Positions 63,605-64,000 of a stretch of 64,000 nucleotides of DNA are shown here, one piece after another. Where the stretch lies: positions 1 to 64,000 of the forward strand of contig NZ_AP017566.1 in NCBI RefSeq assembly GCF_003967015.1, written 5' to 3'. The stretch's first letter is position 1. Each line of letters begins with the position of its first letter. The notes beneath the pieces were generated by a model, which was not told the DNA's origin, did not search any database, and saw only the letters and a list, made by a program, of their open reading frames with translations. A program made the position numbers and the translations under genes. This stretch comes from Pseudanabaena sp. ABRG5-3 (GTDB lineage: Bacteria > Cyanobacteriota > Cyanobacteriia > Pseudanabaenales > Pseudanabaenaceae).

Positions 63605-63988
63605 TTAATTTATAGAATTCTTATTCTTATACAACCTAGCTTGAATTTCCGTGGGTGACATTGTGCTGATCTTTTCGCGTAGTTCGGCAACTTTGTGAAT
63701 ATAGGTTGGCGCAGGGGCTTGGCTAGTTAGAGAGTTGATGACTCCAGCTATAGTTGGCGCTTTAAAAAAAACAGATAACTCTAAATCTAGTCGAAACATT
63801 TCTCGAATCCGTGAAGTTACTTGAGTAGCCAATAAAGACTGTCCTCCTAGCTCAAAGAAATTGTCGTTGACGCTAATTTGTGGCACTTTGAGAACATCCT
63901 GCCAGATTTTGGCAATTTGCCGCTCGGCTGCATTGCGTGGCGCAATCCTTTCGACTTGTTTTCCATGAAATGATTTATCCTGATCCAT
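63605..63988 (-). CDS. Carrier-protein domain, probably the end of a larger upstream synthetase
   Basis: A 127-residue frame with one carrier domain: ERQIAKIWQDVLKVPQISVNDNFFELGGQSLLATQ, with phosphopantetheine Ser51. A tail helix LREKISTMSPTEIQARLYKNK follows, of the type used for docking to a following NRPS. The frame stays open upstream of the ATG to the window edge (only 12 bases are visible), and the start of the domain resembles the linker after an adenylation domain. It may therefore be the C-terminus of a larger loading or NRPS protein rather than a free carrier protein. It lies 53 bases before the C-A-PCP gene. Confidence 0.7.
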   Translation of the reverse strand: MDQDKSFHGKQVERIAPRNAAERQIAKIWQDVLKVPQISVNDNFFELGGQSLLATQVTSRIREMFRLDLELSVFFKAPTIAGVINSLTSQAPAPTYIHKVAELREKISTMSPTEIQARLYKNKNSIN

Positions 63989-64000
63989 TAATTTTTGACG

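Overview
The window reads as cyanobacterial DNA. The HIP1 octamer (GCGATCGC) recurs throughout. The protein families fit: DUF928, a CyRepA1-type replication protein, CHASE2 histidine kinases, TPR-CHAT proteins and hybrid NRPS/PKS enzymes with TubC docking domains. The many dispersed hairpin repeats recall Pseudanabaena-like filamentous cyanobacteria, but that placement is a guess. No rRNA, tRNA or CRISPR array was recognised.

Layout. (1) 0.1-14.0 kb, all on the minus strand: a surface/secretion and signalling cluster. It runs TpsB (FhaC/ShlB-type outer-membrane translocator), CHASE2 sensor kinase, TpsA (filamentous haemagglutinin-type exoprotein), TPR-CHAT caspase-like protein, DUF928 exported protein, and a receiver/histidine kinase hybrid. 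(2) 14.0-14.7 kb: a gene-free stretch packed with long hairpin repeats. (3) 14.7-25.9 kb: a tRNA nucleotidyltransferase fused to DHH and CBS domains, a SWIM zinc-finger protein, toxin-antitoxin genes and remnants, a TPR protein with internal duplication, a SNF2 helicase and an aldo/keto reductase. (4) 26.2-34.8 kb: a plasmid-like block of parA, parB (with two long palindromes inside the parB reading frame), a second SWIM protein, an APH-family kinase and a large CyRepA1-like Rep protein. The Rep start codon lies in a hairpin, and a candidate small RNA lies in its leader region. (5) 34.8-40.4 kb: a divergent exopolysaccharide pair, a Wzc-type tyrosine autokinase and a CapD-like sugar dehydratase fused to a degenerate EAL domain. 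(6) 40.5-64 kb, minus strand: a hybrid NRPS/PKS operon that continues beyond the window.

The assembly line in transcription order is carrier protein, C-A-PCP, KS-AT-KR-ACP, TubC-C-A-PCP-C-A-PCP, TubC-C-A-PCP, KS-AT-KR-ACP. By-eye specificity codes suggest Val, malonyl (ketoreduced), Ser, two branched aliphatic residues, malonyl (ketoreduced). That predicts a peptide with two statine-like gamma-amino-beta-hydroxy units, as in pepstatin-type protease inhibitors. No thioesterase or reductase is present. Acidic and basic tails of the proteins suggest a docking order that matches the gene order.

The most interesting items are the parB-embedded palindromes, the Rep leader with hairpin and small RNA, the CapD-EAL fusion, the statine-type assembly line and the TPS/CHAT/CHASE2/DUF928 cluster. 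All assignments come from reading the sequence; no database search was run.
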